64,000 nucleotides of DNA from Arachnia propionica (GTDB taxonomy: Bacteria > Actinomycetota > Actinomycetes > Propionibacteriales > Propionibacteriaceae), in the NCBI RefSeq assembly GCF_037055325.1, contig NZ_CP146373.1, positions 2,480,001-2,544,000 of the forward strand, read 5' to 3'. This document shows positions 24,203 to 32,927 of this stretch, in pieces. Numbering within the stretch: the stretch's first letter is position 1; every line of letters begins with the position of its first letter. Under the pieces are notes generated by a model that saw only the letters and a program-made list of their open reading frames with translations, had not been told where the DNA came from and searched no databases. The position numbers and the translations under genes were made by a program.

Positions 24203-25430
24203 AGTTTTCGGAGGACGATATGAGCTGATCGACCTGCTCGGCGAGGGCGGCATGGGCGCGGTGTGGCGCGCCCGCGACCTGAAGCTGAACCGGATCGTCG
24301 CCGCCAAGGTGCTACGCCAGTCGGACGCATCGGCTCTGCTGCGCTTCGTCCGGGAGCAGGGACTCCGGGTGAACCACCCCAACGTGATCGCCCCACTCGG
24401 GTGGATCGGCGAGGACAACCAGGTACTGTTCACCATGCGCATCGTCGCCGGAGGCTCACTGGCGACACTGATCGGCGACCACGGCGCCCTGCCTCCCCGC
24501 TTCGCCGCCGAGATCCTGCGACAGCTCCTGGCCGGCCTCCAAGCGGTTCACGCCGCCCACTTGGTGCACCGAGATGTCAAACCGGCGAACATCCTCCTCG
24601 ATGCCACCGGATCAGATCGCCCCCACGCCTATCTCACCGACTTCGGGATCGCTGTCGATCTCACCGGGCCGCGCCTCACCGAGACCGGCCTGGTTCACGG
24701 CACTCCCGGCTACCTGGCCCCTGAGCTACAGAATTTCGGGGATGTGACCCCCGCGGTGGACATGTTTGCGGCCGGCATGGTGGGCGCCGCAATGCTCACG
24801 GGAGCTCGCCCTCGCGACCTCGGCATCGACTCCACCACCCCCACTCCCGAGGGAATACCCGAGAGCCTCTGGTCCCTGATCCGCGACCTCATCAACCCCG
24901 ACGCCGAAGCACGTCCGTGCATGACAGAGGCCCTGCACCGCCTGGAGACCCCTGAACTGGCGTGGCAGGACGGCGCCGCCGAGTACGTCGAGGTGTTCCA
25001 TCAACTCGAACCCCTGGACCCCACAAGCCCACACACCTCGTCACAGGGCTTCGAACATTCGGGAACGCTGCTGTCCCCATACGTCACCTCCTTCCCGACG
25101 CCTTCCTCCTCTCAATTTCCGCAGCGGACGCCCACCACCGACCGCATCCCGCGGCCGACCCCTCCGACCGGCCAGCTCCAGCAGGCGCACCCCGGATACG
25201 CCCAGTTCCGCAGCCCTCACACCTCCACGGCCCTACAGGCCCAGCCCTCCGTCACCCCTCTCCACACCCAATCACCACAATCACTGCCAATGCTTGCTCA
25301 GGCCGAAAGCCCCGCCCCGCGGCGAAAAGGCAGAGGAAAACGCCACACCTCCGACTGGGTGCTGTTCGCAGCCTCCGTGGTGGCCTTCATCGCTGGCGTC
25401 GTCTTGTTGGTGTTCTGGTACGTGATCTAG
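24195..25430 (+). CDS. Transmembrane Ser/Thr protein kinase (Hanks type)
   Basis: A 411-residue kinase. The N-terminal kinase domain (8-265) has the glycine loop GEGGMGAVW (17-25), ATP-anchoring K38 in VAAKVL, catalytic HRDVKPANIL (D127), TDFGI (D149), and GTPGYLAPE after an activation loop with Thr/Thr (LTETGLVHGT). A Pro/Ser/Thr-rich linker of about 110 residues precedes one TM helix at the extreme C-terminus (WVLFAASVVAFIAGVVLLVF) ending YVI. There is no PASTA or other extracellular sensor, so the kinase is tail-anchored. It is coupled to the upstream Xre gene, and a VWA protein gene is convergent downstream. Confidence 0.93.
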   Translation: MGEVFGGRYELIDLLGEGGMGAVWRARDLKLNRIVAAKVLRQSDASALLRFVREQGLRVNHPNVIAPLGWIGEDNQVLFTMRIVAGGSLATLIGDHGALPPRFAAEILRQLLAGLQAVHAAHLVHRDVKPANILLDATGSDRPHAYLTDFGIAVDLTGPRLTETGLVHGTPGYLAPELQNFGDVTPAVDMFAAGMVGAAMLTGARPRDLGIDSTTPTPEGIPESLWSLIRDLINPDAEARPCMTEALHRLETPELAWQDGAAEYVEVFHQLEPLDPTSPHTSSQGFEHSGTLLSPYVTSFPTPSSSQFPQRTPTTDRIPRPTPPTGQLQQAHPGYAQFRSPHTSTALQAQPSVTPLHTQSPQSLPMLAQAESPAPRRKGRGKRHTSDWVLFAASVVAFIAGVVLLVFWYVI

Positions 25431-25527
25431 GACAGCGCCACCCAAGCGAGGACCGAGAACGGGCAACGACTCTCCCCCGGCGATCGGTCGGGACCGCCGC
25501 CACCCCGCATCACGGGTTCGGGTGGCT

Positions 25528-26439
25528 TCAGCCTCTCCGCCGCAACAGCACGGAGGCCACAGCTCCGCCACTGAGCACGACAATCGCACCGCCGCCCCCG
25601 AAGAACGCCAAGGACTTGACGTCGACCGATGCGGTGGCTTGATCCGACCAGGCCCATCCTGGGTCCCCCGCGACCCCATCGGCCTGCTCACGCCCCGGCT
25701 CCAGCTCCGGGGCATCAGCCGGGGTTCCCTCACCCCGTACCGCGGTGTCCGCGACCGTGTACCCATGCACCGTTTCGGACCCGAGCTGCTGAAGACTCGC
25801 TTCCAGCGAATCGGCGTCCTTCGCGTCGTAATAGCTGCCACCGCCCGCTTCAGCCATACAGGACAGTTGCTGACGCACCTTGTCGCCCACACCGAAACCG
25901 ACGATGTCGATCTGAGGACTCACGCCGTCCGCAACGAGGTCCCGCACCTCCCCACAGGGATCCGACGAACAGGTCTCCTCCCCGTCCGAAACGAGGATGA
26001 TACGCCGCTTGCCACTGTCTCCCAGGTCCTTGGCACCTTCCTTCAGCGCATACACGATGGGCGTGCTGCTACCACGGGGATGAAACTGGTTAACCGCATT
26101 GGTCAGGACCGCTTTGTCCAGAGCCCCAACAGGATGGGCCAGCCGGGAATCTGCACAGGAACCCGATGTGCTATTCACGTCGACATCCGCCCCGTACACC
26201 CTGAGCCCGACCTCGACATCCGAGGACGCGGTGTCGAAAGCGTGAACGAGAGCATTCTTGGCGGCATCCATTTTGGTTTCACCAGACGGGTCCACGTCCT
26301 CCATCGACCCCGAGGAGTCCAGCATCAGCAACACCTTGGGCGCGACGTCATCCCCGCGCACAGCAGACATCAGGAAGCCACACACGGCAACCAGCAACAG
26401 GGCCCCGCAGGCCGCCGCCAGGCGGTGGTATCGGTTCAT
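25528..26439 (-). CDS. Secreted/membrane-anchored von Willebrand factor A domain protein
   Basis: A 303-residue protein: signal peptide or TM helix (10-28), VWA domain (34-215) with an intact MIDAS (DSSGS 41-45, the Thr in RGSSTPIVYAL, and the Asp in LVSDGEETC), four or more cysteines likely in disulfides, and a C-terminal TM helix followed by LLRRRG. It should be displayed outside the membrane with both ends anchored. GGAGG at good spacing supports ATG 26439 over 26454. VWA domains bind proteins in a metal-dependent way. It is convergent with the kinase and divergent from the Roadblock cassette, so a shared signalling role is possible but unproven. Confidence 0.85.
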   Translation of the reverse strand: MNRYHRLAAACGALLLVAVCGFLMSAVRGDDVAPKVLLMLDSSGSMEDVDPSGETKMDAAKNALVHAFDTASSDVEVGLRVYGADVDVNSTSGSCADSRLAHPVGALDKAVLTNAVNQFHPRGSSTPIVYALKEGAKDLGDSGKRRIILVSDGEETCSSDPCGEVRDLVADGVSPQIDIVGFGVGDKVRQQLSCMAEAGGGSYYDAKDADSLEASLQQLGSETVHGYTVADTAVRGEGTPADAPELEPGREQADGVAGDPGWAWSDQATASVDVKSLAFFGGGGAIVVLSGGAVASVLLRRRG

Positions 26440-26837
26440 TGGCACACCTCCCATGTCTTTGCAACTGCGAACTTAAGCTTCGCTGCCGCAAATGTCAAGC
26501 CTCCGGGAGCGGCGCGTCAGCACCCGCAGGAGGTCACCGCCGGTCCACCATCCTCGACGAACCGCGAAGAACACCACAAACTCCACATAGATGAAAACGT
26601 GCACATCTCTTGTTCACCAGTCATCGACTTTTCAACGCCTCGGAACATTTTTCGGCACATCTCACACGGACCAACCAAGCCTCTTTCTCGCGAGAAGGAC
26701 AGTGACTTTCGATGGCACCACTAAAGCGGAGCTTTAAACTTTTGACAACCATCCACTTCTATCGCCAAACTTCTAATATGACCGTACCGCTCAGGGCGCT
26801 GGACACCAGCACCAGACCGCAAAACCAAAGGAAGACC
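26440..26837. promoter_or_regulatory. Divergent intergenic region with a 12-bp palindrome
   Basis: A 398-bp region between the VWA and Roadblock genes, markedly more AT-rich than its surroundings from 26580 on. TTCTCGCGAGAA (26685-26696) is a perfect palindrome and TAAAGC-GGA-GCTTTA (26722-26736) a small hairpin. TTGACA at 26742 and TAATAT at 26774 are too far apart (26 bp) to be one promoter. No ORF of note. Confidence 0.4.
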
Positions 26838-27206
26838 ATGTCGAGGATTGAACAGATCCAGCAGCACCTACAAAGGCTCGTCGCTCTCACCCCTGACCTC
26901 GAGGGAGCACTTCTCGTCACCCTCGACGGCCTGCCCATCGCATCGGCCCTCGCAGGAGGCACGGACGAGGACCGCGTCGCCGCCATGGGCGCGGCCGCAC
27001 TGGCCACCGGCACCCGCACCGTCAGCGAGCTGAAACGAGGAGAGCTGGAACAGGTTCTCGTAAAGGGCAGCGATGGCTACATCGTCCACATCGCGGCCGG
27101 CCCCGAGGCAGTCCTGATCGGTATCTCGAACGGCTACGCGAAACTCGGCATGATCCTCTTCGAAATGAAGGCGACTGCCAAGGACCTCGCTCGCGAACTC
27201 GCATGA
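26838..27206 (+). CDS. Roadblock/LC7 domain protein (MglB-like)
   Basis: A 122-residue protein occupying one Roadblock/LC7 fold: IQQHLQRLVALTPDLEGALLVTLDGLPIAS, then AAMGAAALATGTRTVSELKRGELEQVLVKGSDGYIVHIAAG, then AVLIGISNGYAKLGMILFEM. Roadblock proteins dimerise and often regulate small GTPases (MglB acts on MglA; Streptomyces conservons pair them with GTPases and kinases). No GTPase is encoded here. Instead the gene overlaps a PAS gene by 4 nt and is followed by a PhnD-like gene. ATG 26838 is chosen because AAGGAAG precedes it; the frame is open upstream without similarity. Confidence 0.85.
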   Translation: MSRIEQIQQHLQRLVALTPDLEGALLVTLDGLPIASALAGGTDEDRVAAMGAAALATGTRTVSELKRGELEQVLVKGSDGYIVHIAAGPEAVLIGISNGYAKLGMILFEMKATAKDLARELA

Positions 27207-27685
27207 AAACCCTGGGGGACATGACCTGTCCGGGACGGGCCATGCGCTGGACCTACTACGACGGCAGCAGTCGTCAGGTGGTGGTCACCGATGTGGAAAC
27301 CCGCTTCCCGACGGGCGAATTGATCGTGTCGCAAACCGACCGGGACGGGGTGATCACGACGTGCAACGAAGCGTTCGTGATCATGTCGGGTTTCCCCAAG
27401 GAAGAACTCATCGGAGCACCCCACTCGATCCTGCGTCACCCAGACATGCCCAAAGCCGCGTACGCGGACCTGTGGTCCACCGTCCAGCAGGGAAAACGTT
27501 GGAGCGGATACGTGAAAAATCTCCGAGCCGACGGTGGCTACTACTGGGTTTATGCCACTGTGATTCCGAAGGTACGGGGCGGCGAGATCGTCGGCCACAC
27601 CTCGGTGCGACGCGAACCATCACGGGACAAGGTGTCCGAAATGGAAAAGCTGTACGCAGAAATGGTGAAGGCAGAGGGTCGCTGA
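27203..27685 (+). CDS. Stand-alone PAS domain protein (aerotaxis-type)
   Basis: A 160-residue cytoplasmic protein whose core (40-140) is one PAS domain: ELIVSQTDRDGVITTCNEAF, GFPKEELIGAPHSILRHPDMPK, WSGYVKNLRADGGYYWVYATVIP. The PHSILRHPDMP motif and the tryptophan-rich region are those of the Aer/flavin-type PAS domains that open chemotaxis receptors, but no output domain follows. A short helix (SEMEKLYAEMVKAEG) closes it. It is coupled to the genes on both sides (ATGA overlap upstream, 1-nt gap downstream), so it likely works as a subunit of a complex with them. Confidence 0.85.
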   Translation: MKTLGDMTCPGRAMRWTYYDGSSRQVVVTDVETRFPTGELIVSQTDRDGVITTCNEAFVIMSGFPKEELIGAPHSILRHPDMPKAAYADLWSTVQQGKRWSGYVKNLRADGGYYWVYATVIPKVRGGEIVGHTSVRREPSRDKVSEMEKLYAEMVKAEGR

Positions 27686-27686
27686 A

Positions 27687-28454
27687 ATGACGTTGCAGTT
27701 CGCCATCAGTCCCGATGTGAACATTCAGAATGTCACGGACTGGTTCATTTTCAACACCAAGCTGCAGCGGATCACCGGAGAGGCCTTTCACCCGACCGCC
27801 TACACGGATTTCGCCGACCTTCACTCAGCCTTTGAAGAAAACAGGGCTGACCTCGTATATGCAAATGCAGCGGATACGGCATACCTGGTCCGGGAAAAAG
27901 GATACCTTCCCGTTGCCTGGGCCAGTGGGACGGCGAAGGAAGCCACGGTGGTGGTGTCGGCCGACAGCGAAATCCAGAAGGTCACGGATCTGACCTCCCC
28001 GCTGACCGCAGCGGCCACCGACGCCCCGGACGTCGAGAGGATCTGTCGCATTCTCCTGGAACCCGCAGACCTCGCATACCCGGATATCGAGGTCTCCCTC
28101 AGGCCGAATCCCGTGCTCGTCGCGAAAGCGGTCATGCAGGGGCAGGTGTCGGTCGGGTTCTTCCCGCAGAACGCCTACGACGAGCTGTCATCGATGGTCA
28201 AGATGCAGCTCCGGGAACTGATTCGCAGCCGAATCTACGTGGTGCGCAGCAGCCTTCTCGCCAGTCCCGGCATCGCGCATCTCGTGGAGCCGATCTGGAA
28301 GGGTCTGGAGCAGTTGAGCACCGATCCCGCCACCAAGGATCTGCTCACCGCGTTGGGTGCCCCGCAGGGCTGGGAGCGCCTGGAAAGGGAGGACACCGAA
28401 TTCATGATTGACCTCATGGATGCGCTGGCCCAGGAAGGTTCCCCGAGCCGGTAG
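27687..28454 (+). CDS. PhnD/SsuA-like periplasmic-binding-fold protein without signal peptide
   Basis: A 255-residue protein with the two-lobed PhnD (phosphate/phosphonate-binding-like) pattern: MTLQFAISPDVN at the start, FADLHSAFEENRADLVYANAADTAYL, TAKEATVVVSADSEIQKVTDL, then VAKAVMQGQVSVGFFPQNAYDEL. It begins directly with the first strand and has no signal peptide, lipobox or TM helix, and no ABC permease or ATPase is nearby. It is therefore probably a cytoplasmic ligand sensor rather than a transport component. It is third in a coupled Roadblock-PAS-PhnD cassette and is followed by a strong hairpin. Confidence 0.8.
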   Translation: MTLQFAISPDVNIQNVTDWFIFNTKLQRITGEAFHPTAYTDFADLHSAFEENRADLVYANAADTAYLVREKGYLPVAWASGTAKEATVVVSADSEIQKVTDLTSPLTAAATDAPDVERICRILLEPADLAYPDIEVSLRPNPVLVAKAVMQGQVSVGFFPQNAYDELSSMVKMQLRELIRSRIYVVRSSLLASPGIAHLVEPIWKGLEQLSTDPATKDLLTALGAPQGWERLEREDTEFMIDLMDALAQEGSPSR

Positions 28455-28485
28455 AAATAGGCAGGAACCGCACCGAAAATCCACG

Positions 28486-28515
28486 TGCTGCGCCTCGGGA
28501 ATCCGAGGCGCAGCA
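28486..28515 (+). terminator. Hairpin after the Roadblock-PAS-PhnD cassette
   Basis: TGCTGCGCCTCGG (28486-28498), a 4-nt loop GAAT, and CCGAGGCGCAGCA (28503-28515) form a perfect 13-bp stem 31 bp after the stop codon. There is no U-run, which is common for actinobacterial terminators. The remaining 28516-28783 carries no evident gene. Confidence 0.7.
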
Positions 28516-28783
28516 TCGTCGATACCGATATTGCAGCTCCGAGCACATCTCCCGGAGCTTTCCCGTGCTGCACAGCACTCACCCGCCTTGTCCTCCTTTT
28601 CAGGACCGCTTCAGGGTGACTATTGCGCCCCAGGTTTCCGACCGGGCGCAAACGAGGCGCGGCGACAATCGGAATGCCTCACACGTGTGTTCAACCTGCG
28701 AGAGCCGTTGCCCGCGCACTTTCACGTGGCAGGGTATGTGGTATCGCCGTCCCCATCGAAGCAATGAGGCCCAGGAGAAGACC

Positions 28784-29419
28784 ATGTCTCAGCACTTCCA
28801 CCGTCATCCGAACCTGTTTGTCGCCGCGGCGCTGACCGGAGGTTTACTGGTCGGCTGCAATCCGCCGCTCGCGCCGGTTCCACCTGTCACGACGCCCACG
28901 TCGATGCCGGCATCCGAGTCACCAAGTCCTAGCCCATCACCAACCTTGACTCCCAGCCCTGCCCGAAAGCCGATTCAGATTCCCGGCGCCCATCCAGGGG
29001 CCGGTGGGCCACTTCCCGACAATGCAACCCCAGCCACCGCCGTCCATCAGGATGTGGCGACGATCATCAACCCAGCGGAGAACATCGGCTGTGACTTCTC
29101 CGAGCAACACTCGTACGTTGGTTGCGGAATCGATAATTACGTCACAGACATGCCCTATGGTCGCGATCACGCAGGACCGAAGTGGTGGGTGGAGATGTCA
29201 ACGAGCGATTCTCCCGGCCTGGAGGAACCCGCGATCACATCCAAGAACAAGACCCCCGCTTTCCAGAGACCAGAAACTCCCCCGCAAGTGGTGCCGTACG
29301 GCACCGTCGTCTACCACGGCGACTACACGTGCGCATCCGAACTGGCGGGCATGACCTGTTGGAACACGACCACCGGCCACGGCGCATTCATGAGCAGCAT
29401 GAGCACAACGACGTTCTAG
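28784..29419 (+). CDS. Secreted lipoprotein with conserved C-terminal Cys-rich domain
   Basis: A 211-residue lipoprotein. Signal peptide with lipobox GLLVGC (lipidated Cys25), then a Pro/Ser/Thr-rich spacer (30-75), then a small domain with paired cysteines (IGCDF...VGCGI) and PYGTVVYHGDYTCASELAGMTCWNTTTGHG in pieces. This C-terminal pattern is shared by small secreted actinobacterial proteins of the DUF6636 kind. The function is unknown. AGGAG lies 7-8 nt before ATG 28784. The TAG stop coincides with the TA insertion site of the adjacent IS630-type element. Removing the IS restores TTC TAG, so the stop is original. Confidence 0.75.
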   Translation: MSQHFHRHPNLFVAAALTGGLLVGCNPPLAPVPPVTTPTSMPASESPSPSPSPTLTPSPARKPIQIPGAHPGAGGPLPDNATPATAVHQDVATIINPAENIGCDFSEQHSYVGCGIDNYVTDMPYGRDHAGPKWWVEMSTSDSPGLEEPAITSKNKTPAFQRPETPPQVVPYGTVVYHGDYTCASELAGMTCWNTTTGHGAFMSSMSTTTF

Positions 29420-30546
29420 TGGCGTGGCGTTTAAATAGCTTTACGGTTTGGTGGGGCAATGGGGCATGGCGAACAAACCAGCCCCGGCCCTGCCGCTTCG
29501 TGACGGTGACCAAGCGATACTTGAGAAGGTGGTGCGTTCAAGCGCCACAACCGCAGGGGCAGCGCAGCGGGCGAGGATCGTGTTGCTGGCCTCCCAGGGA
29601 GTCGCGAATGCGTTGATCTCTGAGTTGGTGGGGGTGTCTCGACCGACGGTGAATCTGTGGCGGGGCCGCTACCTGGAACACGGTCTGGAGGGGCTGGTTG
29701 ACATCCCACGTCCAGACTGATCGAAGGTGGTTGATGATGCAGCGATCATCACCGCAACGCCCAGGCCTTCCCCCTGAAGCGTCTGGGGGTGACTCACTGG
29801 TCGAGTCGACTGCTGGCTCCCCGCCTGGGGGTGCACAAGTCCACGGTCACCAAGGCCTGGAAGAAGTACAGGGGTCCGGCCATGGAAGGCCGACACGTTC
29901 ACGTTCTCCACCGACCCGGAACTGGAGGCCAAGGTCACCGACATTGTAGGCCTGCATCTGAACCCGCCGGCCAACGCGATCGTGTTGTGCGTCGATGAGA
30001 AGTCCCAGATCCAGGCGTTGAACCGCACCCAGAAAGTGCTTGTGATGCAACCTGGCCACAACGAGCCAGGCAGCCACGACTACGTCCGCCATGGCACCAC
30101 CACCTTGTTCGCCGCCCTGGAAATCGCCACCGGGAAGGTGACCGGGCTCTGCAAGGACCGGCACCGCCACCAAGAGTTCCTCGGTTTCCTCAAGCATGTG
30201 GCCCGTGCCTACCCGGAAGCTGGAACTACACCTGGTGATGGACAACTACGCCGCGCACAAGCGAGTCGAGGTCCGCAACTGGCTTACAGCAAACCCACGC
30301 ATCAAGGTCCACTTCACCCCGACGTCGGGGTCATGGTTGAACCTGGTCGAGGTCTGGTTCGGCATCATCGAACGCCAGGCCATCCGAGGTGGTACCTTCG
30401 TCTCAGTCCGCGAGTTGATCGGCAAGATCCGCGAATTCATCAACAGCTGGAACAACCGGAAACACCCGTTCATCTGGACCAAAACCCCAGACGAAATCCT
30501 CGCCAAAATCAACCGCAAACGTAAACTCACCTCAACGCCACGCCAC
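29419..30546 (+). mobile_element. IS630-family insertion sequence, decayed
   Basis: A 1,128-bp element flanked by TA (29417-29418 and 30547-30548), the target duplicated by IS630/mariner-type elements. Terminal inverted repeats begin GTGGCGTGGCGTT at both ends (perfect over 13 bp, with partial identity further in). The single transposase gene inside is broken by several frameshifts. Confidence 0.88.
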
Positions 30547-30549
30547 TAG
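29466..30549 (+). pseudogene. IS630-family transposase, frameshifted
   Basis: Fragments in different frames together make one IS630 transposase. 29466-29720 has the N-terminal HTH (GVANALISELVGVSRPTVNLWRGRYLEHG in pieces). About 29789-29900 has THWSSRLLAPRLGVHKSTV. About 29895-30220 has FSTDPELEAKVTDIVGLHLNPP and the first DDE aspartate in CVDEKSQIQAL. 30225-30549 has HLVMDNYAAHK (second Asp) and SGSWLNLVEVWFGIIERQA (the Glu). A stop at 29718 and at least three frame changes separate them, so no full transposase can be made. The final stop TAG spans the right TA target. Confidence 0.88.
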
Positions 30550-30761
30550 GTGTGATGTCAAGGTAGGTCGGTCGGGTCGGTGCGATGATTCTGTTTGAGG
30601 TGTGGATTGGGGAAGGTCTCCCGTGGTGGAGTGGGTTTGTCTGGGAACCGGCGCCACAACGTAGAGGGCTTCCGGTCTCCCACACCACCGCTGTCTCCAC
30701 GCCCCGGATTCGAAGGTCCCCGACAGCGGAGGCCTTCGCCCCGTCGGACGCCGACAAGGGG

Positions 30762-31000
30762 TGGTAGCCCCGACCTGGAACAGGGCCGCCAGGCGCGCCC
30801 GCCGCTTATCGACCACAAACCAGCGACAAGATCGAAAGATTCCGCTGCGCTCTCACCGAGGGCTGGGCGTTGAAGAAGTCCTATGGCCGTCAGAAGCCGG
30901 CCGCCTCGCAGCCCTGCCCGGTTGGGTCCACACCCACAATCACCACAGGCCCCACTCCGCGATCACAAAAGCCACACCCATCACCAGGCCGAGGCTTATT
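30762..31000 (+). pseudogene. IS481-family transposase C-terminal remnant
   Basis: Scattered frames preserve the end of an IS481/IS3-type integrase-core transposase: TWNRAARRARR, DKIERFRCALTEGWA and, in another frame, RLAALPGWVHTHNHHRPHSAI followed by TPITR. The last is the conserved W-x-x-x-(Y/H)N-x-x-RPH block. No N-terminus, no intact DDE triad and no inverted repeats were found. Remnant only. Confidence 0.6.
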
Positions 31001-31219
31001 CACAGGCGGCGTGTCACCAGTGAAACTCCTAGTCGGAGAACACTTGAGGATGAATATGAATAAGCTTGGCTGAACAACCTCACTGGGCATCACCCCTGAC
31101 CAACCTCAAGGCCGCCGAGTCCGAAGGCGTCCGTCCCTCAGCGATCTCACAGCGCCTCAACGACAACACCCTGCGCCCCTGACCGACGTCGTCGCACAAT
31201 CATAGCCCTGATTCGATGA

Positions 31220-31429
31220 AACCGGACATTGAAAATATAACCGGACACATTCTGCGATCGCGACCACGCGACAAGGGTCCGAAACCCACAGAGAACTGAC
31301 CAAAGGTAAACTCCCGTAGTCAGAGCCATTTAGACCGATCCAAACCCCTGGTCGCGTCTCACAGTGGGGAATTTTTCACCTTTCCGCCCAGCGTCACGCC
31401 ATCCGGACTATGCTTCCCAGCGACGCTGG
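31220..31429. promoter_or_regulatory. Repeats upstream of the sugar transporter
   Basis: AACCGGACA occurs at 31220-31228 and 31239-31247 (19 bp apart). CCAGCGACGCTGG (31417-31429) is a 13-bp perfect palindrome about 90 bp before the transporter start and could be a LacI/GntR-type operator. The stretch 31001-31517 has no other clear gene; a short frame at 31105-31180 (LKAAESEGVRPSAISQRLND) may be a gene fragment. Confidence 0.35.
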
Positions 31430-31517
31430 TTCGTCACTGGCGACCCGAAAACAAAGTGGTATTCCGGCCCCCTATCGCTGTACCCGCTTCCGTCCAACTC
31501 GAAAACAAGGAGTCGCG

Positions 31518-32906
31518 ATGTCCAACAGCGCACAAGCCTCCGCCAAGGCGAGTTCGCTCGTCATTCGCAGCGCCATTGTCGCCGCCGTTGGCGGCCTGAT
31601 CTTCGGTTTCGACACCGCCGTCATCTCTGGAGCCAACGCCGCGCTCAAAGTCCAGTTCAACCTCGACGACGGGGGCCTGGGCGCCACCGTCGCCATCGCC
31701 ACCGTCGGCACCATCATCGGCGCGCTGCTCGGCGGCCGCTCCGCAGACCACTTCGGCCGCCGCAAGCTACTGTTCTTCATCGGCATCCTGTACGTGCTCG
31801 GCGCCCTCGGAACGGCTCTGGCACCCAGCCATCTGGTGCTCATGATCTTCCGATTCGTCGGCGGCGTCGGCGTCGGCCTGTCGTCAGTGTGCGCGCCGAT
31901 CTACACCGCGGAGATCGCCCCGGCGAGGGTCCGCGGTCGCCTCGTCGGCCTCGTCCAGTTCAACATCGTCCTCGGCATCCTCGTGGCCTATCTGTCGAAC
32001 TACATCGTCGCTCAGATCGTCCACGACCCGCAGATCGCGTGGCGTTGGATGCTCGGCGTGATGGTCGTCCCGTCGGTGCTGTTCCTCGTGTTCCTGATAG
32101 CTGTTCCCGAAACGCCACGCTGGCTCATGGCCAAAGGCCACGAGGAGAAAGCGATCGCCATCAGCCGTCGCCTCTGCAACACCGTCGAGGAGTCCGACGA
32201 GCAGATCCAGGAGATCCGCGACCAGCTCGCCGCCGCCGGGTCGCAGGCCACCTTGAGCCAGTTCTTCACGCGCCGCTACTTCAAGGTCATCGCCTTGGCG
32301 TTCTTCATCGCCATGTTCAACCAGCTCTCCGGCATCAACGCGATCCTGTACTACGCCCCCGAGGTCATGAAACAAGCGGGCGCCGACGACAACGCGGCCC
32401 TGCTCATGTCCGTCGGCGTCGGCCTGATGAACCTGGTCGCGACAATGGCCGCTTTGACCGTCATCGACCGCATCGGTCGTCGTTCCCTCATGATCGCCGG
32501 CTCCATCGGCTACCTGGTCTCGATGGGTTTCCTGACCGCTGTCATGTTCATGTTCCAAGGTCACTTCAACTCGACCTCGTCGACACTGGTGCTGATCGGC
32601 CTCCTGGTGTTCATAGCGGCGCATGCCTTCGGTCAAGGGTCGGTGATCTGGGTGTTCATCTCCGAGATCTTCCCGACGCGCGTGCGCGGCCTCGGTCAGT
32701 CCCTCGGTTCGCTGACCCACTGGATGTTCGCCGCGATCACGACCTACGCGTTCCCGCCGATCATCGGTGCTTGGGGTGGCGGCTGGGCGTTCTCCATCTT
32801 CCTGGTCTGCATGTTCGGTCAACTCGTCTGGGTGCTGACTAAGATGCCGGAAACCAAGGGCATCCCACTCGAGGAGATGGAAGACAAACTCGGCCTCAAC
32901 AAGTAG
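31518..32906 (+). CDS. Sugar porter family MFS transporter
   Basis: A 462-residue protein with 12 TM helices and the sugar-porter signatures: GGLIFGFDTAVISGA in TM1, the GGRSADHFGRRKLL loop between TM2 and TM3, RFVGGVGVGLSSV, PETPRWLM after TM6, GIGRRS-like DRIGRRSLM between TM8 and TM9, and VPETKG-like MPETKGIPLEEME at the end. It probably imports a hexose or polyol by proton symport. AAGGAG precedes ATG 31518. A PfkB-family kinase gene follows after 21 bp, so the pair imports and phosphorylates one sugar, most simply fructose or a related ketose. Confidence 0.93.
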   Translation: MSNSAQASAKASSLVIRSAIVAAVGGLIFGFDTAVISGANAALKVQFNLDDGGLGATVAIATVGTIIGALLGGRSADHFGRRKLLFFIGILYVLGALGTALAPSHLVLMIFRFVGGVGVGLSSVCAPIYTAEIAPARVRGRLVGLVQFNIVLGILVAYLSNYIVAQIVHDPQIAWRWMLGVMVVPSVLFLVFLIAVPETPRWLMAKGHEEKAIAISRRLCNTVEESDEQIQEIRDQLAAAGSQATLSQFFTRRYFKVIALAFFIAMFNQLSGINAILYYAPEVMKQAGADDNAALLMSVGVGLMNLVATMAALTVIDRIGRRSLMIAGSIGYLVSMGFLTAVMFMFQGHFNSTSSTLVLIGLLVFIAAHAFGQGSVIWVFISEIFPTRVRGLGQSLGSLTHWMFAAITTYAFPPIIGAWGGGWAFSIFLVCMFGQLVWVLTKMPETKGIPLEEMEDKLGLNK

Positions 32907-32927
32907 CCGACCGACAAGGAGGTCTCC

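Noticed and set aside
26742-26779. Promoter TTGACA...TAATAT before the Roadblock gene
   Set aside because: The two hexamers are 26 bp apart, too far for a single sigma70-type promoter.
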